Counted from the first letter of the stretch, positions 1 to 6,785 are shown. The stretch: DNA of 25,353 nucleotides from DATAEY01 sp038199035 (GCA_038199035.1 JBBPZM010000050.1:1-25353), one strand, 5' to 3'. Program-made: numbers and translations. Notes: generated from the sequence alone by a model not told the origin.

Positions 1-328
1 CGAGATGGGCACGCAGCGTGTCGCGCACCCAGCGCCGCTCGCCGGCCGAGGCGATCCGGTAGCGCGCCAGCAGCTCCTTCTGGCCCTCGGTGGGGACGTC
101 GTGGACGACCCAGCGGACGGCCAGTCGCTCGAAGAGGAACTCGACCGCGCGCTGCCAGGAGTCGTCGGTCGTCCGTGACTGGTCGTGCAGGGTCGCGGCG
201 TAGCGGCGGCGTGTGAGCGGCGACATCGAGCCGCGCAGGACCAGGACGTTGCCGTCGGCGTCGGCGTACTCGCTGTCGGGGGCGCGGAGCTTGTCGACGG
301 CTCCCCGGGCGCGGGCGCGCCGGCCCAT
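1..328 (-). CDS. Hypothetical protein, C-terminus beyond the window
   Basis: Only the first 109 codons are present; the gene continues past base 1. It begins with ATG at 328-326. The A of that ATG is also the last base of the upstream gene's TGA (stop 330-328), so the two are very likely co-transcribed and translationally coupled. The visible protein has a basic N-terminus (MGRRARARG), then a stretch with ADADGNVLVLRGSMS and a helical segment around WQRAVEFLFERLAVRW. It has no signal peptide, membrane segment or catalytic motif that I can name. It looks like a small cytosolic conserved hypothetical protein of actinobacteria. No function can be assigned; its only contextual partner is the fused metallo-hydrolase upstream. 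Confidence 0.75.
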   Translation of the reverse strand, partial: MGRRARARGAVDKLRAPDSEYADADGNVLVLRGSMSPLTRRRYAATLHDQSRTTDDSWQRAVEFLFERLAVRWVVHDVPTEGQKELLARYRIASAGERRWVRDTLRAHL

Positions 329-1554
329 CAGGCCGGGCTCTCGGCGGCGCGCTCCAGACGCTCGCGGACGTCGTTCCCCGTCAGCGCGTTGGCATGTCCG
401 GGCCAGCAGGCGGCCGGCTCGAGCGCGGCGAGCTTGCGGATCGACGCGCGGGCCTGCTCGGTGTCGTGGTTGTAGGTCGCCATCGGGACGTGGGGGTCGG
501 TGTCGCGGCCCCAGTCGTCGAGCGTGCAAAAGCAGTCGGTGGTCAGCGCCAGCCGGTCGCTGTCGCGGTAGAGCGCGATCAGCCCCGGCGCGTGGCCGGG
601 CAGGTGCACGACGCGGAAGCCGGCGACGTCGTCGCCCTCGCTCACCGTGCCGGCGATCTTCACGGGCCCGCCGTCCCACGCCCGCCTGTGCAGCTGCTTG
701 TGGAGGTGGCGCCGCCAGCCCAGCGAGCGTAGCTCGGGGTCCCAGTAGCGAAATCCGCCCGAACCCTCGGCGTCGACGACCTCGTCGGGATGGCAGTAGA
801 CCGGAACGTCGAACGACGGCGCGGTGCCGCGATGGCCCGTGTGCCCGTGGCCCAGGACGATGCGCGTCAGCCCGCCCAGCTGCGCGGCGGCGACGTGAGC
901 CGCGCGGCTCATGGTCCGCGCTCCGGCGTCGAACATCAGGACACCGTCGCCGTCGCGAATGAAGAAGACGTTGCAGCGGGCGGGGTTGCCCTGAAGGCGC
1001 CAGACGCCCTCGGCGATCTGGCCGAAGTCGTGGCCGAGCAGCTTCCGCGCGGCGCGGGTGCGGGCGTTGAACAGCGCGGTCATCCGCAGCTCGATCGGTG
1101 AGTCCTGGGGCGGCAGCAGACCCATCTGGCGGCCCACGGTCATGCTGTCGAGGTAGGCGTCGTTGCGGACGATCTTCTCGTCGCGGACCACGAACACGTC
1201 GGTGCCGGGGATCTCGAGCTGCGCGCCCGTCGGCTCGATGCCCGTCCACGTGCCCGGCCCGGCGAACGTGCCGCGCAACGTGTAGCGCACGACGCTGCGG
1301 TCGGCCTCGGTGGTGATGTCGTGGATCTCGAAGCTGACGTCGGGGATCGCCCCGAAGACCTCGTCGAGGAAGGCGCGCACGCCGGTGGGCGCGACGACGC
1401 TGCGCTGGCCGTGGATGTTCTCCTGGCCGCCGATCGCCCAGCAGGCCACCGCGGCCTCGGCGTCGTGCGCGGCGAGGGCCGCGAAGTAGGCCTTGACGAC
1501 CTTCGTCGTCGCGGCCTTGCTCGGGCGCTTGGGCTTGACGGGCGAGGCTTCCAC
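328..1554 (-). CDS. SnoaL/NTF2-like domain fused to a metallo-beta-lactamase-fold hydrolase
   Basis: A 408-residue protein with two domains. Residues about 15-140 look like a SnoaL/NTF2-like ester-cyclase fold (KAYFAALAAHDAEAAVACW, with strands around VVRYTLRGTF). Residues about 180-405 are a metallo-beta-lactamase fold. Metal motifs are visible at HGHTGH (236-241), LPGHAPG, TTDCF and WPGHAN. The usual HxHxDH motif reads HxHxGH: residue 240 is Gly (codon GGC at 837-835) where this superfamily normally has the metal-binding, catalytic Asp. Either metal site 2 is altered or activity is lost. GTG 1554 is chosen because a TAGACT -10 lies 10 nt upstream. It diverges from an intact metallo-hydrolase and overlaps the next gene by one base. 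Substrate unknown. Confidence 0.85.
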   Translation of the reverse strand: MEASPVKPKRPSKAATTKVVKAYFAALAAHDAEAAVACWAIGGQENIHGQRSVVAPTGVRAFLDEVFGAIPDVSFEIHDITTEADRSVVRYTLRGTFAGPGTWTGIEPTGAQLEIPGTDVFVVRDEKIVRNDAYLDSMTVGRQMGLLPPQDSPIELRMTALFNARTRAARKLLGHDFGQIAEGVWRLQGNPARCNVFFIRDGDGVLMFDAGARTMSRAAHVAAAQLGGLTRIVLGHGHTGHRGTAPSFDVPVYCHPDEVVDAEGSGGFRYWDPELRSLGWRRHLHKQLHRRAWDGGPVKIAGTVSEGDDVAGFRVVHLPGHAPGLIALYRDSDRLALTTDCFCTLDDWGRDTDPHVPMATYNHDTEQARASIRKLAALEPAACWPGHANALTGNDVRERLERAAESPA

Positions 1555-1564
1555 GAGGGTGCGG

Positions 1565-1570
1565 AGTCTA
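1565..1570 (-). promoter_or_regulatory. -10 hexamer TAGACT for the SnoaL-MBL fusion gene
   Basis: TAGACT on the minus strand (4/6 to TATAAT) ends 10 nt before GTG 1554, leaving no room for a Shine-Dalgarno site. The 5' leader would be at most a few bases. It sits 9 bp from a divergent TAGGGT (1580-1585) for the other metallo-hydrolase. No good -35 was seen. Confidence 0.4.
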
Positions 1571-1579
1571 GATGGGTCG

Positions 1580-1585
1580 TAGGGT
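1580..1585 (+). promoter_or_regulatory. -10 hexamer TAGGGT for the second metallo-hydrolase
   Basis: TAGGGT followed by 8 nt and GTG 1594. The identical arrangement (TAGGGT, 8 nt, GTG) occurs before the metallo-hydrolase gene at 23718. This supports both start assignments and suggests leaderless transcripts. No convincing -35 was seen. Confidence 0.4.
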
Positions 1586-1593
1586 CACTGGCC

Positions 1594-2589
1594 GTGACCG
1601 GGTCCACCCGAAAGCGCGAGGTCGGACGCGGCGAGCGCGTGCTGCCTGGCGTCTGGCGGCTGCGGCTCCCGCTGCCGTGGCCCGGAGTCCCGCACGGCAA
1701 TGCCTGGGCCGTCGCCGCCGGGGACGGGATCGTCCTCTTCGACTGCGGCTACCACGACGAGGGCTCCCTCGGCCACCTCGAGCGGGCGCTGGCGATGGTC
1801 AACCTCAGGCTCGAGCACGTGCGCCTGCTGGTCTGCACGCACGCGCACTCCGACCACTACGGGCAGGCCGCGACCGTCGTCGACGCCACGGGCTGCGAGC
1901 TGTGGATGCACCCCAACCACGAGCACATGACGGCCAGCGTCGCCGATCCCGAGGCGGCGCTGGCCCGCCGCCTGGAGGTGGCGCGCCAGAGCGGCGTCCC
2001 GGCCGAGCCGCTGCGCCGCTACGCCGAGCAGCGCCGCGACCAGGGGCCGGGCATCGCCGCGGTGGTCGAGCCCGACCGCGACCTCGTCGAGGGCGTCACC
2101 CTCGACACCGACCTCGGCGAGTGGGTGGTCTACGAGACGCCCGGCCACGCCCCCTCGCACGTCTGCCTGTTCCAGCCCCAGCGGCGCCTGCTGATCTCGG
2201 GCGACCATCTGCTGGGGCGCGTCTCGCTCTACTACGACTTCGGGTGGACCCCGGACCCGGCGGGCGAGTTCCTCGCCTCGCTGGACAAGGTGGACGCCCT
2301 CGGCGCCCGCCTGTGCCTGTCGGGTCACGGGCGGCCCTTCACCGACGTCCACGGCCACGTCGAGGGCAACCGCAGCCTGGTCCGCGAGCGCGTCGAGGCC
2401 GCGGCGGCGGCGATCGCCGATCGGCCGCGGCCGGCGGTGGAGATCGTCCCCGAGGTCCACGGCGACGCCGTCAGCCCGGCCAACGCCGCGTGGTGGCTGT
2501 CGGAGACCCTGTGCTACCTCGTCCACCTCGAGCGCGCGGGGCGCGCCCGGCGCGTGGAGGGGGAGCCCGAGCGCTGGGAGGCGGCCTGA
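1594..2589 (+). CDS. Metallo-beta-lactamase-fold hydrolase, intact metal site
   Basis: A 331-residue cytosolic protein of the metallo-beta-lactamase superfamily (glyoxalase II/RNase Z-like hydrolases). The motif set is complete: THAHSDH near residue 83, TPGHAPSH, ISGDHLL and LSGHGRPF supply the two-metal ligands. The last 70 residues (from about VRERVEAAAA) look like the C-terminal helical/winged-helix segment seen in many of these hydrolases. GTG 1594 is preferred over any start further upstream, where the frame is only a shadow of the opposite gene, because TAGGGT lies 8 nt before it. It diverges from the fused, Asp-less relative at 328-1554, so the two may act on related substrates. The actual substrate cannot be read from sequence. 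Confidence 0.88.
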   Translation: MTGSTRKREVGRGERVLPGVWRLRLPLPWPGVPHGNAWAVAAGDGIVLFDCGYHDEGSLGHLERALAMVNLRLEHVRLLVCTHAHSDHYGQAATVVDATGCELWMHPNHEHMTASVADPEAALARRLEVARQSGVPAEPLRRYAEQRRDQGPGIAAVVEPDRDLVEGVTLDTDLGEWVVYETPGHAPSHVCLFQPQRRLLISGDHLLGRVSLYYDFGWTPDPAGEFLASLDKVDALGARLCLSGHGRPFTDVHGHVEGNRSLVRERVEAAAAAIADRPRPAVEIVPEVHGDAVSPANAAWWLSETLCYLVHLERAGRARRVEGEPERWEAA

Positions 2590-2636
2590 GCTGCGGTGGC
2601 CGCGGTGCTCGGACTGAGCGATCGGCCGGGCGCTCC

Positions 2637-2642
2637 TAGAAT
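2637..2642 (+). promoter_or_regulatory. -10 hexamer TAGAAT for metF, likely leaderless
   Basis: TAGAAT matches TATAAT at 5 of 6 positions and is followed by 6 nt and then ATG 2649. A transcript starting at the usual distance would begin at or next to the A of the start codon. No Shine-Dalgarno sequence precedes the ATG. Confidence 0.5.
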
Positions 2643-2648
2643 CCGCCC

Positions 2649-3575
2649 ATGCGCATCGACGAGATCCTCGCCCGCAGCGACGAGCCGCTGTTCTCGTTCG
2701 AATTCTTTCCCCCCAAGACGCCCGAGGGCGAGCGCATGCTCCAGGACACCCTGCGCACGCTGTGCGCGCTGGAGCCCTCGTTCGTGTCGGTCACCTACGG
2801 GGCCGGCGGCTCGACGCGCGACCGCACGATCGAGCTCACCAAGTGGATGAAGCAGGACCTGGGCATCGAGGCCATGGCCCACCTGAGCTGCGTGGGCGCC
2901 ACGCGCGAGGAGCTGGCCGAGGTGCTCGACGAGGTCCACGCCGCGGGCATCGAGAACGTGCTCGCCCTGCGCGGCGACCCGCCGCGGGGCGAGACCGAGT
3001 GGCGACCGACCCCCGGCGGCCTGCGCTACTCGACCGAGCTGGCGCAGCTGATCGCCGAGCGAAACCGCTTCTGCATCGGCGCTGCCTGCTTCCCCGAGGT
3101 TCATCCCGAGGCGCCCGACCTCGCCCACGACCTGCGCTTCCTCAAGGAGAAGGTGAAGGCCGGCGCGCGCTTCCTCATCACCCAGCTGTTCTTCGACAAC
3201 GCCCTGTACTTCGAGTTCGTCGAGCAGGCGCGCGCGGCGGGTATCGAGGAGCCGATCATCCCGGGGATCATCCCGGTGACCAATGTGGAGCAGCTCAAGC
3301 GCTTCACCTCGATGTGCGGCGCCTCGATCCCCGCGGACCTGCTGGAGGAGCTCGAGCGCCGGGCCGACGACGCCGATGCGGTCATGCAGCTCGGGGTGGC
3401 CTACGCGACGCTTCAGTGCGCCGACCTGCTGCGGCGCGGGGCGCCGGGCGTCCACTTCTACACGCTCAACCGCTCCCCGGCGACGCGCGCCATCGTCTCC
3501 GCGCTGCGCCTGCATCGCCCGTGGGACCGCAGCGCCGCCTCGGCGCGGGCAGCTGTCGCCCCGGCGGCGATCTGA
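2649..3575 (+). CDS. metF: 5,10-methylenetetrahydrofolate reductase
   Basis: A 308-residue cytosolic flavoenzyme that reduces 5,10-methylene-THF to 5-methyl-THF, the methyl donor for methionine synthesis. Family hallmarks in order are: FSFEFFPPKTPEGE at the N-terminus (the Glu corresponds to the catalytic Glu of E. coli MetF); VTYGAGGSTRDRT; LALRGDPP (the Asp contacts FAD in the family); CFPEVHPEA; and a C-terminal TIM-barrel stretch with FITQLFFDN and IPGIIPVTN. Length is close to the 290-310 typical of bacterial MetF, and there is no C-terminal SAM-binding regulatory domain of the eukaryotic type. ATG 2649 sits 6 nt after TAGAAT, implying leaderless expression. A membrane protein gene follows 20 nt downstream and may be co-transcribed. 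No methionine synthase gene is present here. Confidence 0.96.
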   Translation: MRIDEILARSDEPLFSFEFFPPKTPEGERMLQDTLRTLCALEPSFVSVTYGAGGSTRDRTIELTKWMKQDLGIEAMAHLSCVGATREELAEVLDEVHAAGIENVLALRGDPPRGETEWRPTPGGLRYSTELAQLIAERNRFCIGAACFPEVHPEAPDLAHDLRFLKEKVKAGARFLITQLFFDNALYFEFVEQARAAGIEEPIIPGIIPVTNVEQLKRFTSMCGASIPADLLEELERRADDADAVMQLGVAYATLQCADLLRRGAPGVHFYTLNRSPATRAIVSALRLHRPWDRSAASARAAVAPAAI

Positions 3576-3595
3576 GGCATCGGCGGTTGCGGCCG

Positions 3596-4612
3596 ATGGC
3601 GCGTCAGGGCAACGGCGAGCGGACGGGGTGGGCCCGGGCCGCGCTCCTGGGGGTGCCCGGCGGGATGCGCACCTTCATGCCGCCCGCGGCGCTGGCGGCC
3701 CGCGGACGCCTGGCCGACGGCCGGGGGCGCCGCGCGCTGCTCGCGGCGGCGGCGGGCGAGCTGGCCGGCGACAAACATCCGCTGATCCTTCCGCGCGTCC
3801 ATCCGGGGGCGCTGGCCGCGCGCATGGCGGGCTCCGGCGTCGCCGGGCAGGAGCTGGCCGGGCCGAGAGGCTCGGCGGCCGGGGCGGCGACCGCGCTGGT
3901 CAGCGGCGTGGTGACCTATCGGGCGCGGGCCGTGCTCGGCCGGCGGACGGGCATCGCCGACGCGTGGTGGGGCGCGGCGGAGGACGCCGTGGCCATTGCC
4001 CTCGCCGCGGCGGTCACGCACGGTCGTGCGGCCGACGGGCCGGCCGCGATGTCGTCGGCGGAGCCGGGGTTGGCGTCGGCCTCCGACCAACCCGGCGGCT
4101 CGGAGGCGGTCGACGACGACATCGGACCGTCGTCGCAGACCAGCCCACCGCTCTCGCCGCTTGGCGCCGTGTGGCGAGGGCTCGCGGCCGGGGCGGCGGG
4201 GACGGCCGCCATGACCGTCGCCCAGACCGCCCATCGGCAGGCGACCGGGGCCAAGCCCAGCTCGCTTCCCGGCGAGGTCGAGCGCCGGATCGTGGAGGGA
4301 GTGCTCAAGCGCCGGGTGCCGCGCAAGCGCCGCCCCGCGCTCAACTACCTGGTCCACTGGATCTACGGCAGCTCGTGGGGAATCCCGTACGGGGTGATCG
4401 CCGGCTCGGGCCGCGGCGGTGGCGGCGGCAGGCCGCTGGCCGGGGGCGCTGCCCTGGGAACGGGGGTCTGGGGAGCGAGCCTGGTCGTGCTGCCGGCGAT
4501 GAGGCTCGCGCCGCCCGTCTGGCGCTGGTCTCCGCCGGAGGTCGCCAGCGACCTGGGGGCCCACCTCGTCTACGGGCTGGGCGCCGCGGTGGCCTTTCGC
4601 GCGCTGCGGTAG
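3596..4612 (+). CDS. Two-domain integral membrane protein (DUF4126-like plus DUF1440-like)
   Basis: A 338-residue protein. The first half (about 10-150) has the glycine/alanine-rich hydrophobic pattern of DUF4126-type membrane proteins (ALLGVPGGMRTFMPPAALAA, AAGAATALVSGVVTY, EDAVAIALAAAVTHG). A polar, low-complexity linker follows (about 150-190, rich in Ser, Asp, Pro). The second half carries GLAAGAAGTAAMTVAQ, then LNYLVHWIYGSSWGIPYGVIAG, a glycine run, and two more hydrophobic helices to the C-terminus, resembling DUF1440/YagU-like proteins. Family names are from recall of pattern and are tentative. ATG 3596 starts just before the first hydrophobic region. It lies 20 nt after metF on the same strand. 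Function unknown. Confidence 0.78.
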   Translation: MARQGNGERTGWARAALLGVPGGMRTFMPPAALAARGRLADGRGRRALLAAAAGELAGDKHPLILPRVHPGALAARMAGSGVAGQELAGPRGSAAGAATALVSGVVTYRARAVLGRRTGIADAWWGAAEDAVAIALAAAVTHGRAADGPAAMSSAEPGLASASDQPGGSEAVDDDIGPSSQTSPPLSPLGAVWRGLAAGAAGTAAMTVAQTAHRQATGAKPSSLPGEVERRIVEGVLKRRVPRKRRPALNYLVHWIYGSSWGIPYGVIAGSGRGGGGGRPLAGGAALGTGVWGASLVVLPAMRLAPPVWRWSPPEVASDLGAHLVYGLGAAVAFRALR

Positions 4613-4623
4613 CGGGCGAGCGC

Positions 4624-4971
4624 TCAGTCGTCCCCGCGGGCTCGGCGCGCGCGCGGCGGCTCGATCTCCAGGCCGTGGGCTCGACGCTCGTGCGGAGGCT
4701 CGATCTCCAGGCCGTGGGCCACCTGCGGGCGCCCCCCCGATTGGTAGGCGACGTCGACGCTGTCGTTCTGGCGGTAGGTGCCGACCCCCCAGGCGCCCAT
4801 GAACCAGCGCCAGAACCCGAGCTTTCCCTCCTTCGCCAGGGGGCGATCGAACAGCAGCCGCCCGTTACGGTACTCGAAGTCGGCGCCTTCACGCTGGGGG
4901 ACCCCGTTGAGGTAGACCTCGAAGGGCGGCCGCACGCCGGCGGGCAGCTTCACGCGCCAACGCTCGCTCAC
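4624..4971 (-). CDS. Small hypothetical protein with a duplicated C-terminal peptide
   Basis: 115 residues, starting with GTG 4971, 6 nt after a CATAAT -10 on the same strand. The N-terminal 75 residues look like a compact beta-rich fold: FEVYLNGVPQREGADFEYRNGRLLFDRPL, then a Trp-rich segment GFWRWFMGAWGVGTY. The C-terminus contains AHGLEIEPP twice, 13 residues apart, caused by an in-frame 39-bp duplication. There is no signal peptide or membrane helix. The gene converges with the membrane-protein gene (11-bp gap). I do not recognise the family; the pattern resembles small conserved hypothetical proteins of actinobacteria. Confidence 0.72.
   Translation of the reverse strand: MSERWRVKLPAGVRPPFEVYLNGVPQREGADFEYRNGRLLFDRPLAKEGKLGFWRWFMGAWGVGTYRQNDSVDVAYQSGGRPQVAHGLEIEPPHERRAHGLEIEPPRARRARGDD
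4658..4719. repeat. In-frame 39-bp tandem duplication (identical 23-bp cores)
   Basis: The same 23 bases occur at 4658-4680 and 4697-4719 (period 39 = 13 codons). The copies fall inside the 3' end of the small hypothetical gene and duplicate the peptide AHGLEIEPP. Identity of the cores suggests a recent slippage or duplication event that kept the frame. Confidence 0.85.
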
Positions 4972-4977
4972 CGCTCG

Positions 4978-4983
4978 ATTATG
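4978..4983 (-). promoter_or_regulatory. -10 hexamer CATAAT for the 4971 gene
   Basis: CATAAT on the minus strand (5/6 to TATAAT) ends 6 nt before GTG 4971. The spacing predicts a leaderless mRNA; no Shine-Dalgarno sequence is present. Confidence 0.45.
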
Positions 4984-5034
4984 GCGCCGCGGCGGGGCTG
5001 CGCCGGCCGTCCGTGGAGCGTCCTGGCGGGCTCG

Positions 5035-5040
5035 TATCGT
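5035..5040 (+). promoter_or_regulatory. -10 hexamer TATCGT for the YgjP-like peptidase
   Basis: TATCGT followed by 7 nt and GTG 5048. Spacing fits a leaderless start. An AGGA (5042-5045) is present but only 2 nt from the start codon, too close to act as a normal ribosome binding site. Confidence 0.35.
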
Positions 5041-5047
5041 CAGGACG

Positions 5048-5701
5048 GTGGACGAGATCCCCTACCGCATACGGCGCTCGGCGCGGGCGCGGCGCGTCCG
5101 GGTCAGCGTCGATCCACGCGAGGGAGTGGAGGTCGTCCTCCCCGCGCGGGCCCCGGAGCGCGAGGCGGGCGCCGCCATGCGCGAGCTGCGCCCGTGGGTC
5201 GTGCGCCGGCTGGGCGCGCTCGAGCGGGCGCGCGCCGAGCTGGGGCTGCGGGAGGGAACGGTGCCCTACCTCGGGGAGGAGCTGGCGCTGGTCTTCGAGG
5301 CGGGTCGGCAGCGGGTCGCCCGCCGTGAGAGCTGCCTGCTCGTGCCCGGCGAGGACCACCGGCCCGCGCTCGAGCGGTGGTATCGCCGCCGGGCCCGAGC
5401 CGAGGTGGCACCGCGCCTCGAGGCTGCGTGCGCAGAGGCGGGCACGCCCCACGCCGGGCTGACCATCCGGGGGCAGCGCACGCGCTGGGCGAGCTGCTCG
5501 TCCTCGGGGGCCATGAGCTTCAACTGGCGCCTGCTGCTCGCCCCACCGCCGGTGCTCGACGCGGTGGTGTGGCACGAGGTCTGCCACCTGCGGGTGCCCG
5601 ACCACTCCTGGCGCTTCTGGACGCTCCTCGAGCGCCACTGCCACGACTACCGCGTCCACCAGCGCTGGCTGCGGCGCTACGGGGATCTGCTCCTTCTCTA
5701 G
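5048..5701 (+). CDS. YgjP-like zinc metallopeptidase (DUF45/M48-type)
   Basis: 217 residues. The N-terminus (YRIRRSARARRVRVSVDPREGVEVVLP) matches the start of YgjP/DUF45 proteins, with a strand-rich domain before the catalytic half. The zinc motif HEVCH (WHEVCHLRVPDHSWRFW) is near residue 175, followed by the downstream His-rich segment typical of this family. TRWASCSSSGAMSFNWRLLLAPP just before it is the family's conserved strand. There is no signal peptide, so it is cytosolic. The protein is slightly shorter than E. coli-type relatives but complete. Family members are predicted metal-dependent peptidases of uncertain substrate, sometimes linked to restriction systems; no such partners are here. 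GTG 5048 is chosen by family start and the -10 at 5035. Confidence 0.88.
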   Translation: MDEIPYRIRRSARARRVRVSVDPREGVEVVLPARAPEREAGAAMRELRPWVVRRLGALERARAELGLREGTVPYLGEELALVFEAGRQRVARRESCLLVPGEDHRPALERWYRRRARAEVAPRLEAACAEAGTPHAGLTIRGQRTRWASCSSSGAMSFNWRLLLAPPPVLDAVVWHEVCHLRVPDHSWRFWTLLERHCHDYRVHQRWLRRYGDLLLL

Positions 5702-5803
5702 GCGGTCGATCCCCCAGCGCGGTCTTCGAGCCTGCGGGGCTAGAGCGACCTGCTGGCCCTCTAGCTACGCCGTCGATCCCCCGCGCGGCCTTCGAGCCTG
5801 CGG
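5694..5803. repeat. Degenerate direct duplication of a gene 3' end
   Basis: The segment from about 5694 to 5740 resembles 5757-5803. Within the core, 5705-5739 and 5772-5805 differ by two substitutions and one inserted base. The second copy is the 3' end of the leftward gene ending at 5761. The first lies mostly between that gene and the peptidase and carries a one-base frameshift. The layout suggests a tandem duplication now decaying in the convergent gap. Confidence 0.7.
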
Positions 5804-6123
5804 CGCAGCGCTTCGTAGGCGCTCTCCCCGCCGGCCGGCTGCACCGGCCGACGCCGCAGGCGCCCGGTGAATGCCTCGAGCGAGCCGTCGCCGCGCAGGT
5901 CCACGCCGCCGCGCAGGCCGCGCGGCCCGGCGACCTCCGCCCGCGCGGCGACCTGCCGGACGGGCTCGATGCGCCGGTAGCGCAGGTCGATCGCCTCGCG
6001 TGGCCCGCTGCCGGAGAGCTCGTCGACGGCGGCCTGGAGGCGCTCGAGCGCGGCGGGAAGGGACTCGAAGCGCTCGTGCTCGACCTTGGGTCCGTGGCGC
6101 ACGGTCAGGTTGTAGGCCGGCAC
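5761..6123 (-). CDS. Small conserved hypothetical protein
   Basis: 120 residues starting at GTG 6123 (MPAYNLTVRHGPKVEHERF), 8 nt after TAGGCT on the same strand. The frame is open further upstream, but that sequence is repeat-like intergenic DNA. The visible pattern is alpha/beta: an N-terminal strand with RHGPKVEHERF, a helix with LPAALERLQAAVDELS, then strands VAARAEVAGPRGLRGGVDLRGDGSLEAF, and a C-terminal helix AYEALRRRLEG. There is no signal peptide, metal motif or membrane helix. It resembles small uncharacterised actinobacterial proteins, with no known function. It converges with the peptidase gene; a partial, frameshifted copy of its last 35-45 bases sits just beyond its stop. Confidence 0.75.
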   Translation of the reverse strand: MPAYNLTVRHGPKVEHERFESLPAALERLQAAVDELSGSGPREAIDLRYRRIEPVRQVAARAEVAGPRGLRGGVDLRGDGSLEAFTGRLRRRPVQPAGGESAYEALRRRLEGRAGDRRRS

Positions 6124-6131
6124 GGGGCCGC

Positions 6132-6137
6132 AGCCTA
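6132..6137 (-). promoter_or_regulatory. -10 hexamer TAGGCT for the 6123 gene
   Basis: TAGGCT on the minus strand, 8 nt before GTG 6123. The same hexamer stands 10 nt before the ATG at 23759. Leaderless or near-leaderless expression is inferred. Confidence 0.4.
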
Positions 6138-6168
6138 GAGGCGGCGCGGGCGGCGGGAGGAGCCTGGG

Positions 6169-6224
6169 GGCGGAACGTGATGCCGGGGGGCGGAAAGTGA
6201 TCCCGAGGCGAAATTGATTCCCGG
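6169..6224. repeat. Three 18-bp imperfect repeats, possible insertion-sequence end remnant
   Basis: Units at 6169-6186, 6189-6206 and 6207-6224 share the pattern GGCGGAAAGTGATCCCGR (first unit AACGTGATGCC, third AAATTGATTCC). On the minus strand they read as GGGATCACTTTCCGCC-like units. From memory, IS21-family elements carry several short repeats of this flavour at their ends; I cannot confirm that here. No transposase remains nearby, so any element would be a footprint only. Confidence 0.5.
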
Positions 6225-6242
6225 AGCGGCCCGGGCCCGGGG

Positions 6243-6761
6243 TCATCCCGTCGGGCGCTTGGCCAGGCGCCGCCAGAAGCGGATCCACTCCCGCTCGTGG
6301 CCGATGCCCGCCTCGAGCGCCAGCCGCGGCCCGGCCGGCCCGTCGTGGCTGCCGGCGTGGATGGCCTCGTACTCGCGCAGCTTGTCCTCGTGCAGCTCCA
6401 CCTGGGCGGCGGCCAGCATCGCCGGATCGCCGCCGAAGAAGAGCTTGAGCAGGCCGAGGTCGCGCAGCTCGGTGAACTCGCGGGTCGGGGTCGCGAGCCA
6501 GTCGGCGAGCGCCCGGCGCCCGCGTTCGGTCAGCGCGTAGAGCTTGCGCCGCCGCCCCGCCGACTCGCGCTCCTCGGTCAGGTAGCCGGCGGCGGCCAGC
6601 CGCTCGGGCTCGGTGTAGAGCTGCGCGTGCTGAAGCGACCAGAGGTTGCCGACGCTGCCCGCGACCATGCCCTTGAGGTCGTAGGGAGTCGCCTCACCCG
6701 CCAGCTCGAGCAGGCCGAGGACGATGAACGAGGCGGGCGTGAGGCGGATGTCCTCTTGCAA
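6243..6761 (-). CDS. PadR-family transcriptional regulator
   Basis: 172 residues from TTG 6761 (a longer GTG start at 6833 is possible). The winged-helix domain is clear: LTPASFIVLGLLELAGEATPYDLKGM, then LWSLQHAQLYTEPERLAAAGYLTEE and the wing RRRKLYALTERGRRALADWL, all typical of PadR. The C-terminal half (about residues 85-170, REFTELRDLGLLKLFFGG onward) is the helical dimerisation/effector region of the Vir_act_alpha_C type. The gene diverges from the carotenoid oxygenase. A perfect 13-bp palindrome (6765-6777) lies between the two starts, inside that gene's promoter, so repression of the oxygenase and autoregulation are likely. The ligand is unknown. The start codon is the least certain part. 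Confidence 0.88.
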   Translation of the reverse strand: MQEDIRLTPASFIVLGLLELAGEATPYDLKGMVAGSVGNLWSLQHAQLYTEPERLAAAGYLTEERESAGRRRKLYALTERGRRALADWLATPTREFTELRDLGLLKLFFGGDPAMLAAAQVELHEDKLREYEAIHAGSHDGPAGPRLALEAGIGHEREWIRFWRRLAKRPTG

Positions 6762-6785
6762 TGGGTCCAAAGTGGACGGTATGGT
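6756..6785 (+). promoter_or_regulatory. Carotenoid oxygenase promoter with palindromic operator in the spacer
   Basis: TTGCAA (6756-6761) and TATGGT (6780-6785) are separated by 18 bp, a reasonable -35/-10 pair. The spacer contains GTCCAAAGTGGAC (6765-6777), a perfect inverted repeat with 5-bp arms around AAG. It also lies right at the PadR start. A dimeric regulator bound here would block RNA polymerase; PadR is the obvious candidate. It differs from the ATGT-N8-ACAT pattern of classical PadR sites, so the assignment is by position. Confidence 0.5.

Noticed and set aside
3283..5328. A 681-codon open frame across metF, the membrane protein and small genes
   Set aside because: Low-complexity composition with no domain; overlaps three well-supported genes in other frames.
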